In this document: positions 9,166-18,362 of the stretch, piece after piece
How positions within the stretch are numbered: the stretch's first letter is position 1
Layout: each line of letters starts with the position of its first letter
Source of the DNA: Cytophaga hutchinsonii ATCC 33406
Lineage (GTDB): Bacteria; Bacteroidota; Bacteroidia; Cytophagales; Cytophagaceae
NCBI RefSeq assembly: GCF_000014145.1
Contig: NC_008255.1
Location: forward strand, 3,674,001-3,738,000
Direction: 5' to 3'
DNA length: 64,000 nucleotides
Program-made: the position numbers and the translations under genes
The notes under the pieces: generated by a model
Databases searched by the model: none
Seen by the model: only the letters and a program-made list of their open reading frames with translations
Told to the model about the DNA's origin: nothing

Positions 9166-10125
9166 ATGCAACAATTATTGATTATTATGGCATTAGTCGT
9201 TATCGGCTTTTTCTTCTTCCTGTATTTTGTGCCCTTTAATTTATGGATCGGTGCCATCTTCTCCGGTGTGCGTATCGGTTTATTACAGCTGGTACTTATG
9301 CGTATCCGTAGTGTACCGCCAAGAATCATTGTAGAATCATTGATAACCGCTACGAAAGCAGGCATTCAGCTTACTGCAAATGAATTGGAAACGCACTTTA
9401 TGGCTGGCGGCAATGTACCGAATGTTATTAAAGCACTGATCTCTGCTGATAAAGCAAACATTGCCTTAACGTTTAAACAAGCTACCGCTATTGACCTTGC
9501 AGGCAGAGATGTATTTGAAGCGGTGCAGATCTCTGTAAACCCGCAGGTAATTAATACCCCAAACGTTGCTGCCGTTGCACAGGACGGCATTCAGCTTATT
9601 GCAAAGGCACGTGTTACACTTCGTGCAAACATTGCCCAGTTGGTAGGTGGTGCAGGGGAAGAAACGATTCTTGCCCGTGTGGGTGAAGGTATTGTAACTT
9701 CTATCGGTTCTTCTAAGTCGCACAAAGAAGTATTAGAAAATCCGGATAAGATTTCTAAACTTGTTTTACAAAAAGGACTGGATGCCGGCACCGCTTTTGA
9801 AATTCTTTCCATTGATATTGCAGACATTGATGTAGGTGCAAACATCGGTGCCAAACTTCAGATTGACCAGGCGAATGCGGATTTAAAAGTTGCAGAAGCA
9901 AAAGCGGAAGAACGCAGAGCAATGGCCGTAGCAAGTGAACAGGAAATGAAATCAAAAGCTCAGGAAGCACGTGCAAAAGTAATCGAAGCGGAAGCTGAAA
10001 TTCCTAAGTCTATTGCTGAAGCATTCAGAAGCGGCAACCTGGGCATTATGGATTATTATAAAATGAAAAACATTCAGGCAGACACGGGCATGCGTGATTC
10101 AATTGCCGGTGGAGGCAAAGAATAA
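9166..10125 (+). CDS. floA: Flotillin-like protein FloA
   Basis: A 319-residue membrane-scaffold protein of the FloA/UPF0365 family. An N-terminal hydrophobic hairpin (about 1-50) is followed by an SPFH-type domain with [20 protein letters not shown] and [20 protein letters not shown]. An Ala/Glu-rich coiled-coil stretch (about 235-300, with [20 protein letters not shown]) supports oligomerisation. The family organises detergent-resistant membrane zones. Length matches the family. The gene is the last of the proS-nfeD-floA run and is followed 6 bp later by a strong terminator. Confidence 0.95.
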   Translation: MQQLLIIMALVVIGFFFFLYFVPFNLWIGAIFSGVRIGLLQLVLMRIRSVPPRIIVESLITATKAGIQLTANELETHFMAGGNVPNVIKALISADKANIALTFKQATAIDLAGRDVFEAVQISVNPQVINTPNVAAVAQDGIQLIAKARVTLRANIAQLVGGAGEETILARVGEGIVTSIGSSKSHKEVLENPDKISKLVLQKGLDAGTAFEILSIDIADIDVGANIGAKLQIDQANADLKVAEAKAEERRAMAVASEQEMKSKAQEARAKVIEAEAEIPKSIAEAFRSGNLGIMDYYKMKNIQADTGMRDSIAGGGKE

Positions 10126-10131
10126 CATAAC

Positions 10132-10165
10132 AAAAACCCTTTCTATGTTGAAAGGGTTTTTTATT
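10132..10165 (+). terminator. Rho-independent terminator after floA
   Basis: A 12-bp stem (aaaaaccctttc pairing with gaaagggttttt) with a 6-nt loop tatgtt, followed by a T-rich tail. It ends the floA transcript just before the TolC-family gene. Confidence 0.85.
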
Positions 10166-10176
10166 CTTTTAGAACT

Positions 10177-11427
10177 ATGAAGTACAGCATCTTTTTAGTA
10201 TTCTGTTTAAACGTATCTTTTGCAGGCTACGGGCAAGATACAATTAAGTCACTTGAATTATCGGATGCACTGAGCATCGCCAAGCTGCAGAATTTTTCGT
10301 TGCAAAGCAGCGAACTCGATATTGCTATTCAGCATAAAGAAATCGTAAAAGCAGGCATCAGACCAAATCCTATTTTTAATATTCAATCCATTGCTCTGTT
10401 AGACCATTCGTATTATCCGAATGATGCATTATTTACTACAGGTAAAAACAGACAGGACTGGTTTCAGCTTACAAAAAAAATGCAGCTTTATGGCGTTCGT
10501 CAGGAAAAAATTGAACTCGAAAAACAACAGCTCGGACAAACCATAGCCTTGCACAATTCAAACCTGCGCGATGTATTGTATAATGTATCTATAAAATGGA
10601 TTGATGCCTGGTTTGCACAGGTAAATAAAAATATGGCTGCTGAGTCTGTTGCTTCATTAGACAGTTTGATTCAGCATAAAAAAACCGACGGTATTGAAAC
10701 CAAAAATAAAAATGAATATCTGCGGTTATTAATTCTGGATGATCAGTATGATATTATCAGTATAGATGCACAACTTGATCTGCGCAATGAACTGAATGAT
10801 CTGCAGTTTTTAATTAATTCATCGTACATTAAATCTGTTGATATAAATGACAAAATAGACCTTGTTGATATTCCCTCAAACCTGGATAGCCTTATATCTA
10901 TTGCGTTGCGCATGCGTTCAGACATTGCTGTTTATAAACAGCAGGTTCTTATTTCAGAAGTAAACCAAACATTGCAAAAATCTAACTCGGTTCCCTCTCC
11001 TGAAGTTGGTTTCATTGTTAACCCGCAAAACACCATTCCTTACGCGGGTATATTTATTACACAGCCGCTGCCTTTTCTTGATCACAACCAAGGAGAGAAA
11101 CAAAAAGCTGCGATCATGTTACAGAAAGCGCGCGTTGAAGAATTAGGCATACGTACGCAAGTCATGAATGAAGTGCAAAAAGCATACGATGCATATACCA
11201 TTCAAAAAATGAAACTGATCAAAGTAGAAGATGCATTAGCGTTAGCAGGCGTACTTGTTGCAGATGTCAGACACAATTACATTTACAATAAAAATGGCTA
11301 TGTAGATTTATGGGAAGCAGAACGCACCTGGCTGGAAACAAAAAAATTATTTTATACAACCAATTACGAATACAGAAAAAGCATCATTGAACTGCTTCAT
11401 GCAACGGGCTTGTTAGAACAGCTATAA
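10177..11427 (+). CDS. TolC-family outer-membrane efflux protein
   Basis: A 416-residue protein with a signal peptide (MKYSIFLVFCLNVSFAGYGQ) and the helical-repeat plan of the OEP family: LELSDALSIAKLQNFSLQSS at the start of the first repeat, GIRPNPIFNIQSIAL, then the second repeat with SPEVGFIVNPQNTIPYAGIF. It probably forms the outer-membrane exit duct of a CusC/CzcC-like efflux system, but no membrane-fusion or inner-membrane pump gene is adjacent. It starts right after the floA terminator and stops 8 bp before the convergent hydrolase gene. Confidence 0.88.
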   Translation: MKYSIFLVFCLNVSFAGYGQDTIKSLELSDALSIAKLQNFSLQSSELDIAIQHKEIVKAGIRPNPIFNIQSIALLDHSYYPNDALFTTGKNRQDWFQLTKKMQLYGVRQEKIELEKQQLGQTIALHNSNLRDVLYNVSIKWIDAWFAQVNKNMAAESVASLDSLIQHKKTDGIETKNKNEYLRLLILDDQYDIISIDAQLDLRNELNDLQFLINSSYIKSVDINDKIDLVDIPSNLDSLISIALRMRSDIAVYKQQVLISEVNQTLQKSNSVPSPEVGFIVNPQNTIPYAGIFITQPLPFLDHNQGEKQKAAIMLQKARVEELGIRTQVMNEVQKAYDAYTIQKMKLIKVEDALALAGVLVADVRHNYIYNKNGYVDLWEAERTWLETKKLFYTTNYEYRKSIIELLHATGLLEQL

Positions 11428-11435
11428 AAATTCTG

Positions 11436-12584
11436 TTACTTTACAGCACGTTGCAGAGCGATTGCCTCATCAATGAGCATATATGTTTCTCTGTAGTGAT
11501 TATCAATCTTATCTCCCCTTTTATGTCCGAGCCTTACGATAATCATATCCAGGGCTGGGATTGCAATGATATATTGTCCTAAAATGCCTCGCATGTAATA
11601 TGCTGAAATGCCGTTGTATTCCGGGATCAGCCACCATTGAAACCCATAATAGTCTGTTTGTTTCAAATTCATATCCATCAACCTTGTTGGTGTTACAGAT
11701 TGTTTGATGTATGCAGAATCAATAAGTTGCTCTCCCCGATGGTTCCCCTGATGTAAATATAATGCAGCTAAACGGGCAAAATCTTTAGGGTTTGAATACA
11801 TGCAGCAATATGCTTTTTCCAAACCATCTTTATGATCAAGGCTCCAGAAGCCATCTGATGCGGCTCCAAGTTTTTGCCATAATTCTTTTTCTAAAAAGGT
11901 TGCAACCGGCATGTGTGTAGCTTGTGTTAAAACCATTGCAAGAATTTCTGTGTCGCAGCTTTTGTATTCAAAATATTCACCGGGTTTTTTCTTAACGGGA
12001 AGTGCGAGCATTTGCGTTTTTAAATCCGGACCATAATATGCTTCTGTTGTCTGGCTGGTTAAGCTGTTATAGGCTTCATCCCAATTGAGGCCAGAGCTCA
12101 TCATCAGTAAATGGCGTATGGTAATGTGTTTTTTTTCACCTTCTTTAAATTCCGGAATAAAATCTCCGACAGGTTGATCAATGGATTTGATATAGCCGAG
12201 TTTAATAGCTCTGCCAATAAGCGCACTGATATAACTTTTGGCCACTGAAAAAGAATTACTTCGTGAAGTATCTGCAATTCCGCTCCCGTATTTTTCAATC
12301 AGGATTGAATCGTGTTGAATAAACAAAAGAGAAATGGTTTCATATTTTTCCAGCGTATCACGAAGCGGTTGTGATATTGCATGCTCATTGTATAATCTAT
12401 GTTTCTCCCATTCAAGCGGTATCACTGATTTTGCTATACCTCTTGAATAAAAAATATCCTGATCAAAAATTCCCGGTAAATTATACCAGATGGTTTTATA
12501 GTAATAATTTTTGTGTGTAAGATTCAATGTCAAAACTATAAGCAGAATGAAACCAATACATCCGATAAATAGTTTTTTTTTCAT
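11436..12584 (-). CDS. Beta-lactamase-fold serine hydrolase (class C / NylB-like)
   Basis: A 382-residue protein with an N-terminal membrane anchor or signal (KLFIGCIGFILLIVLTLN). The SxxK nucleophile motif is S113-V-A-K116 in NSFSVAKSYIS. The segment LLMMSSGLNWDEAY is typical of 6-aminohexanoate-dimer hydrolase and EstB-like members. The second catalytic motif is probably the Tyr in FEYKSCDTEI. It is likely a periplasm-facing esterase, amidase or peptidase; the substrate is unknown. It is the last gene of a minus-strand run, 9 bp after the TolB-like gene. Confidence 0.88.
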   Translation of the reverse strand: MKKKLFIGCIGFILLIVLTLNLTHKNYYYKTIWYNLPGIFDQDIFYSRGIAKSVIPLEWEKHRLYNEHAISQPLRDTLEKYETISLLFIQHDSILIEKYGSGIADTSRSNSFSVAKSYISALIGRAIKLGYIKSIDQPVGDFIPEFKEGEKKHITIRHLLMMSSGLNWDEAYNSLTSQTTEAYYGPDLKTQMLALPVKKKPGEYFEYKSCDTEILAMVLTQATHMPVATFLEKELWQKLGAASDGFWSLDHKDGLEKAYCCMYSNPKDFARLAALYLHQGNHRGEQLIDSAYIKQSVTPTRLMDMNLKQTDYYGFQWWLIPEYNGISAYYMRGILGQYIIAIPALDMIIVRLGHKRGDKIDNHYRETYMLIDEAIALQRAVK

Positions 12585-12593
12585 GACCTTACA

Positions 12594-15500
12594 CTAAAAA
12601 TCGTATCCGAATGTAAAGTAAAATCTTGGCGCAAGTTGTTCGCCATCTTTTATACCCCAGGCTAAATCGCCCTTCATATAATAGCCAAACAAAAATGTAC
12701 GGGCTCCCAAACCGTAACCATATAAAAATGGATTTCTGTAATTATTTACTTCTATCTCAAATGGAGATGAATTGTTGGCACCGGCTGCAATAATTTTTCT
12801 GTTCAACGAATTGTTTGTTGAAAAAGGATTTGCCCCATCCCATGCGGCACCTACATCTGTAAATGCGACCAATTGGAAATTGCGTAAGAATGCAGATGAT
12901 ACCGATCCGCTATATAAATATTTAATAATCGGCAGTCTGAATTCTGCATTTAACAGGAAATAACTTTGTCCGGATTGATCGTTGTATTTAAATCCGCGCA
13001 CATTAGTAACATATTTATCAAACATAATGTCTGAATTGTTTACACCTGTTTCATACGATAACGGGTTTGTTACCCCACCCGTTCCGACAGAATTAAAAAA
13101 CCAGTTATCCATACCACCGAAGATAAATGTTTTTGGTGCTGCTCCGAAAAATCTTCCGTACGATGCTCTCAATGCAAGCACAGAACTTCTGTGAATTTTT
13201 TGATAGTGGCGTAAATCAATATTAAAACGGTTGAAGTTTTCTGCTTTTGAAACGGTATTCTTATTTGTTTCAAATAAAATTTTTGCTCGTGTTCCTTCAA
13301 TCATATTCATACCTGAACTGATTGTATTGTCGTACACGAATTCGAATTTTGCACCAACATAGGCTTTCTTTTCATCCTGATATGTAACGGCCGTATTAAA
13401 ATCAGTTACATCTGAAAACCGTACTTGTTGAGCAAACGGCGAAACACTTACTCTGCTGTAAACAGATAACGGATAGGATGCTTTAATTTCTACTTTGTTT
13501 ACCACATAGCGGTGACTTACACTTCCGTTTGAAGGAAAATATGTGATGCGGTCGAAACGTGTGCTTAGATCAACACGGTTTTTCAAATACGCATATTCGC
13601 CGTATAAACTGCTGCTTTTAAAATCAGCCACACCAAAGAAACCCATATTAACTCTGTGATTAGACATCAGATCAGACATCTGCGATTCCAGCAGCAAACC
13701 AAATCCTCTTAACGGATCAACCTGTAAGGTAGTAGCAACCATATCCGTTCCGAATAAATTCTTATACGGGTACGGGCCATAAAAAGGAATAATAGTACGC
13801 TTAGGCGGTGTATTACTTGCCTCTGCCGGTGTAACTTTTTTAGGCAGTTTCAGTGTCGTGTCGGATTCAAAATATACTTTATCCAGATCAATATCATCGT
13901 CATTTTTCTTAGGTGATACAACAATCAGGTTGTTTGTTTGTTTTGGTTTTTCAGGAGGCAGTATTTTTTTACGCATCACCGCTGACTGATCTGTTTTGCC
14001 GGTTATGGTAACCGCATTGGTAAACGAAAAGGCTGTATCAATAAAAATCTTTTCTTTGCCTCTTGATCGTGCAATGAAAGCAAGATAATTGTTTGCTGCA
14101 TTAAAATCGTATTCTAAAATATCTGTTGTATTATTTGTTAAGGGCTTTGATACGCCTGTCTTCAGATCCTGTGTATACAAATTCTGCACGCCATTTTCAT
14201 CATTTAAATAAAGGATGGTTGTGGCATTGATAAATGCAGGTTTTGTAAAATTAGATGCTTGTGCCGGAATACGTTTTAAAACTTTATCGCCGGGCTTATA
14301 TATGTAAAGCGAATAATTAGGTGCCGACTGATAACGTGTTAATGTAAACAGTGTATCGTCGTTTCTGTTGGATGAAAAGATCACCGCATTGCCCGGCCCA
14401 AACCGCGGCGAATGATCATCGTATTCATCGTTGGTAACTTTTAAATACTTAGACCGGTCAAGATCGTACAGCCATATATCTGATTGCCCTTTTTCATCGG
14501 CACTATACACCACATATTTTCCATCTGTACTAAAGGCATAACTGTTGATCTGATGAAACACTTCTATTTCACGTTTTTCAATGCGCTTCTTTTTTGTTAC
14601 ATCAACCACTTCGTAAATTATCTTACCCTTTTTGTAGGTAATGCTTGCTAAGATGGATTCTGTTTGCCACGCCAGTAATGGATTACGGGTAATCGGCTGC
14701 TGGTCGTTTAATTTAAAACCACCGCCTGCAATTTTTTTCTTTTTTCTTTTTTCAACTTCCCTTAGTAAAACGCTGTATCTCCCTTTGTTGTTAACAGAGT
14801 AAGCCAGGTATTTACCATCTGTACTTAACACTGGTGTAGTAATATCGCGTCCTTTAAAATTTTTTCCGTTTAACGATTTATACGTTGTATCAAATAGGAT
14901 AGCTCCATCCAGAGCAACGGCATTTTCTTTATAATACGCTTTCCAGTTATCAATGAATGTCTGAAAGTATGACCCCGTAGCTGCCTCTATGGAAGCCTTA
15001 TCACTTCTGTATATGCGGGTGATCTGTAAAATATTTGCAAACATATCCGGGCCATATCGATCGGATATAAAATGCCAGATTGACTGTCCGATCCATTCTG
15101 CTTCTTCCCCGGAATACGAAGAGGGGTTTCTTAATTTATTGTTTATTACCAGATCGCGGATATAATTATCCATCTCTCTATCCCATCCTCGTGCGATGTA
15201 TGCCGATGCCCCTTTTACATACCAATCTGGCAGGGATAAGAAATACGAGCTTTGAACTACTTCCTTGAAACTACCGCCATATAGTAAAATATTTATCCAT
15301 GTGCGTGCAATCCCTTGTGTAATGTCGTTTCTGAATGTCATTAAATCGCCTTCAAAAGCAACTTCCACAGTTGCTTTCACAAGATTTGTGGATCCACCTA
15401 CCTGTGTACCCTGCTGCAAGCCTATATTGCTTTGCTGCAGATCAGCAACCGAATTATACAGGAGTATTTTAGTTTTATTGTAATTTGAATAGCCTAATGA

Positions 15501-15740
15501 ATTTTCAAGTTTTTTAAATACAGATTCCGCGTGTGTTGCAGCTATGCCCGCAAAGGATTCACCTTCGTAATAATAATAGATGTCAAAATTTTCTGTGGAA
15601 ATAAGTTTCCAATCAAATTTTTTGTATTGAATTCTATTTTTCCCAAACTGATCCTGCGACGTCTGAGCAACAGAAGTAAATGTTGATAGAAGAAAAAATA
15701 AAAGGGTAACGATTTGTATACCTCTATAGCTAGGCTGCAT
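12594..15740 (-). CDS. TolB-like propeller protein with C-terminal outer-membrane barrel
   Basis: A 1048-residue exported protein. A signal peptide ends near STFTSVAQ. Residues about 40-270 form a globular domain like the peptidase-MA-type domains (FDWKLISTENFDIYYYYEGE, EWIGQSIWHFISDRYGPDMF), but I see no HExxH zinc motif. Next is a TolB/WD40-like propeller with PD40 repeats (YVVYSADEKGQSDIWLYD, DDHSPRFGPGNAVIFSSNRN). From about residue 650 the protein is rich in alternating aromatic beta-strands like an Omp85-type surface barrel and ends in FYFTFGYDF with a terminal Phe. Probably an outer-membrane protein; function unknown. Spaced 9 bp and 3 bp from its neighbours, it appears to be in an operon. 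Confidence 0.8.
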   Translation of the reverse strand: MQPSYRGIQIVTLLFFLLSTFTSVAQTSQDQFGKNRIQYKKFDWKLISTENFDIYYYYEGESFAGIAATHAESVFKKLENSLGYSNYNKTKILLYNSVADLQQSNIGLQQGTQVGGSTNLVKATVEVAFEGDLMTFRNDITQGIARTWINILLYGGSFKEVVQSSYFLSLPDWYVKGASAYIARGWDREMDNYIRDLVINNKLRNPSSYSGEEAEWIGQSIWHFISDRYGPDMFANILQITRIYRSDKASIEAATGSYFQTFIDNWKAYYKENAVALDGAILFDTTYKSLNGKNFKGRDITTPVLSTDGKYLAYSVNNKGRYSVLLREVEKRKKKKIAGGGFKLNDQQPITRNPLLAWQTESILASITYKKGKIIYEVVDVTKKKRIEKREIEVFHQINSYAFSTDGKYVVYSADEKGQSDIWLYDLDRSKYLKVTNDEYDDHSPRFGPGNAVIFSSNRNDDTLFTLTRYQSAPNYSLYIYKPGDKVLKRIPAQASNFTKPAFINATTILYLNDENGVQNLYTQDLKTGVSKPLTNNTTDILEYDFNAANNYLAFIARSRGKEKIFIDTAFSFTNAVTITGKTDQSAVMRKKILPPEKPKQTNNLIVVSPKKNDDDIDLDKVYFESDTTLKLPKKVTPAEASNTPPKRTIIPFYGPYPYKNLFGTDMVATTLQVDPLRGFGLLLESQMSDLMSNHRVNMGFFGVADFKSSSLYGEYAYLKNRVDLSTRFDRITYFPSNGSVSHRYVVNKVEIKASYPLSVYSRVSVSPFAQQVRFSDVTDFNTAVTYQDEKKAYVGAKFEFVYDNTISSGMNMIEGTRAKILFETNKNTVSKAENFNRFNIDLRHYQKIHRSSVLALRASYGRFFGAAPKTFIFGGMDNWFFNSVGTGGVTNPLSYETGVNNSDIMFDKYVTNVRGFKYNDQSGQSYFLLNAEFRLPIIKYLYSGSVSSAFLRNFQLVAFTDVGAAWDGANPFSTNNSLNRKIIAAGANNSSPFEIEVNNYRNPFLYGYGLGARTFLFGYYMKGDLAWGIKDGEQLAPRFYFTFGYDF

Positions 15741-15743
15741 TTA

Positions 15744-16817
15744 TTAATTATTTTTTTGTTTGAAATATAAATAATTAAATCGGTTCACAGACATAGATTG
15801 ATCGATTTCTTGGTTCAAAAGTAAGAAGTTTGTTAATGTTTTTGAAGCATAAGGAGCGATTGATACTCCTTTCGTTCCTAAACCATTAAAGATTAACGCT
15901 AAGGGCTGTTCAGGGTGTTCGCCGATGATGGGGCGATGGTCCGGCACAACCGGCCTGATTCCGGCTTTTTGTTCAATAACAACGAACGGCTTCTTAAGAA
16001 TCGTATGTGCACCTTCTGTGATTTCTTTTAACCCCCCTTCTGTAGGCGCATCATCTTCAAATTCTCTTATGTACGATGAGCCCATCCGGAATTTCCCGTT
16101 CGGCAATGGAATAATAAAGAAATGTTTATTGACCACCTCTTTCAAGGCATATGCTTCAATATCTAAGGTTAATACATCACCTTTCATTCCCTTAACCGGC
16201 ACCCAATTAAAAATCGGATTGCGTGTGTTGTGAAAACCTTCTGCAAAAATTATTTTTTTTGCCTGTATGCCTTTATAGGCAACGCTGTTCGTAGAAAACT
16301 GCAACGCAGCATGATCAAACGTTTCTTCTATATACTGATCTTTTTCTACAAGCTTTTGCTTGATCGCGCCTAAAAATGCCTGTACATCTACATAACCGGA
16401 ATGTTTTGTTATCAAACCGCCATACGGAAACCAGATATACGGATCGTATTTTTCAATATTCTGCTCGGGTTCTGCAAATGCTGCAATTTCAGGGGTTGAT
16501 TTAGCCCAGAAATCATTTTGTGCCTGAATATCTGTAAATGGCCGTACAATGGCTTTTGGATATAAAATCGTTGTATCTAATTCGCGCTCTGCACTGCGGT
16601 AAAATAAATCTAAATATGGAAACAAAACGGCCGCATTCCAGGTAAGCAGCATTTTTTTACCTGTAATGGGATTATATAAGCCTGCTGCTACAGTTGAGGA
16701 TGCCTTCCGTTCACTGCTGGCAATTACTACAACCGATTGTTTTTCATGCCATAACGATTGTACCAAACACGACCCAGCCAGCCCCTGCCCAACAATTATG
16801 TAATCTACCTGCTTCAT
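15744..16817 (-). CDS. FAD-dependent amino-acid-oxidase-like oxidoreductase
   Basis: A 357-residue flavoprotein of the DAO family. It opens with the dinucleotide-binding motif DYIIVGQGLAGSCLVQSL, has the second substrate-domain motif KGMKGDVLTLDIEAY and the C-terminal FAD-contacting GLGTKGVSIAPYASKTL. Members oxidise glycine, D-amino acids or modified tRNA bases (the MnmC C-terminal domain is a relative); the exact substrate cannot be read from sequence. It heads the three-gene minus-strand run with the TolB-like protein and the serine hydrolase and is divergent from the metallo-hydrolase gene. Confidence 0.88.
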   Translation of the reverse strand: MKQVDYIIVGQGLAGSCLVQSLWHEKQSVVVIASSERKASSTVAAGLYNPITGKKMLLTWNAAVLFPYLDLFYRSAERELDTTILYPKAIVRPFTDIQAQNDFWAKSTPEIAAFAEPEQNIEKYDPYIWFPYGGLITKHSGYVDVQAFLGAIKQKLVEKDQYIEETFDHAALQFSTNSVAYKGIQAKKIIFAEGFHNTRNPIFNWVPVKGMKGDVLTLDIEAYALKEVVNKHFFIIPLPNGKFRMGSSYIREFEDDAPTEGGLKEITEGAHTILKKPFVVIEQKAGIRPVVPDHRPIIGEHPEQPLALIFNGLGTKGVSIAPYASKTLTNFLLLNQEIDQSMSVNRFNYLYFKQKNN

Positions 16818-16888
16818 TATGCTAAATTAACCTCCTTCTTTTGATAATTCATTCCTTTTAAGCCATTTTTGTTAATTCTTTCAAATTT

Positions 16889-17530
16889 ATGATACACATT
16901 GAAACACTAACCTTCAATCCCCTTCAGGAAAATACATACATCGTTTACGATGAGGCTGGTGATTGTATGATTGTTGATCCGGGATGTTATGAAGCGTATG
17001 AGCAGAAAGAATTAACCGATTTTATTGCTAAAAAGAAATTAACGGTACGCCTGCTTGTAAATACCCACGGGCACATTGACCATGTACTGGGTAATTACTT
17101 TGTAAAAGAAACGTATAAAGTGCCTTTTGAAATCTTTCATTTAGATGCAGCAACACTACAGGCTGTTGGTGCTTATGCACCTAATTATGGCTTTTTTCAA
17201 TATACGCCGGCAACACCGGATCGCTTGCTGAAAGAAGGTGATGCGGTTATAGTGGGAAGCATGAAATTTGACATTCTTTTTGTTCCCGGCCATGCACCGG
17301 GGCATATTGCGTTCGTCAATACTGCTGAAAAAATCTGTTTATCCGGTGATGTATTATTCAGAAGCAGCATTGGCAGAGCAGATTTGCCGGGCGGAAATTA
17401 CGATACGCTCATTCACAGCATTAAAACAAAATTATTTTTATTGCCGGATGATACCATCGTTTACCCGGGCCACGGACCAACGACAACCATTCAGTTTGAA
17501 AAGAAACACAACCCTTATTGCGCGTTATAA
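16889..17530 (+). CDS. Metallo-beta-lactamase-fold hydrolase, glyoxalase II-like
   Basis: A 213-residue cytoplasmic enzyme with the binuclear zinc motif [11 protein letters not shown] (HxHxDH), the further ligand His in [10 protein letters not shown], the bridging Asp in LSGDVLF, and the final His in [10 protein letters not shown]. It is of the YcbL/short glyoxalase-II type without the C-terminal HAGH domain, so a thioester hydrolase is likely. It is followed after 2 bp by pssA and starts the run that leads into porU and porV. Confidence 0.9.
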   Translation: MIHIETLTFNPLQENTYIVYDEAGDCMIVDPGCYEAYEQKELTDFIAKKKLTVRLLVNTHGHIDHVLGNYFVKETYKVPFEIFHLDAATLQAVGAYAPNYGFFQYTPATPDRLLKEGDAVIVGSMKFDILFVPGHAPGHIAFVNTAEKICLSGDVLFRSSIGRADLPGGNYDTLIHSIKTKLFLLPDDTIVYPGHGPTTTIQFEKKHNPYCAL

Positions 17531-17532
17531 TT

Positions 17533-18285
17533 ATGATAAAAAAGAATATTCCCAATGCACTTACCTGTTTGAACCTGGGATTTGGTTTTTGGGGAATTTT
17601 GCTGCTTGTTAATGGAAAAGTTACGGAAGCCTCTTTATGCATTGGCGCAGCATTAATTGTAGACTTTCTGGATGGCTTTGTTGCACGTCTGCTGGGTGTT
17701 TCTTCACCCATCGGTAAAGAGCTGGATTCATTGGCAGATGTTGTAAGTTTTGGCGTACTGCCAGGCATCATGTTAACCTACATGATCATCTCTATTACAA
17801 CGGGAATACCATACGCAGAAGCATCTACTGTAAAATTAGTTGAAGGTTCCTTTAATCCGCTGATCCTGGCCGGAACGCTGCCGGCTATGTTTTCCGCTGT
17901 ACGCTTAGCGAAATTCAATCTGGACACCAGACAGAGTGATCGCTTTTTTGGTGTACCAACGCCAAGCAACGCCATGATTGTGGCTTCTTTCAGCTTAGTT
18001 GCTATTGATGCAGATTCGTTTCTGTTTCCGTTGGTTACAAACCTGATATTTGTATTGGCGTACTGTGTTGTAATGTCATATTTACTGATTGCAGAAATTC
18101 CGCTGATGGCGTTAAAATTCAAAACATTTGATTGGGGTACAAATAAATTCCGTTTTCTATTGGCAGGAAGTGCTGTTTTGCTGGTCATTCTCTTTGGAAA
18201 AGAATCCATTTTATTGATTATGGTTGCGTATATTATTTTCTCCCTGCTGCAAAACCAGACCGAGAAAAACCAGGTTGCTAATTAA
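17533..18285 (+). CDS. pssA: CDP-diacylglycerol-serine O-phosphatidyltransferase
   Basis: A 250-residue integral-membrane enzyme that makes phosphatidylserine, the precursor of phosphatidylethanolamine. The CDP-alcohol phosphotransferase signature D-x2-DG-x2-AR-x8-G-x3-D-x3-D is complete in [12 protein letters not shown] and [13 protein letters not shown]. About six to eight membrane helices follow. I start the gene at the ATG at 17533 ([18 protein letters not shown]); an upstream TTG in frame would overlap the preceding gene and adds nothing conserved. The 2-bp spacing to the preceding stop suggests translational coupling. Confidence 0.95.
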   Translation: MIKKNIPNALTCLNLGFGFWGILLLVNGKVTEASLCIGAALIVDFLDGFVARLLGVSSPIGKELDSLADVVSFGVLPGIMLTYMIISITTGIPYAEASTVKLVEGSFNPLILAGTLPAMFSAVRLAKFNLDTRQSDRFFGVPTPSNAMIVASFSLVAIDADSFLFPLVTNLIFVLAYCVVMSYLLIAEIPLMALKFKTFDWGTNKFRFLLAGSAVLLVILFGKESILLIMVAYIIFSLLQNQTEKNQVAN

Positions 18286-18362
18286 TAGAATATATACACT
18301 AAATTACATCTGGAAACGTTTACCAATAAACCGTCTACACGTTTTTGTGAAATAATTCAACA

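Noticed and set aside
17518-17532. Upstream TTG start for pssA
   Set aside because: It would overlap the preceding gene and add five residues with no family support; the ATG at 17533 fits the family start.
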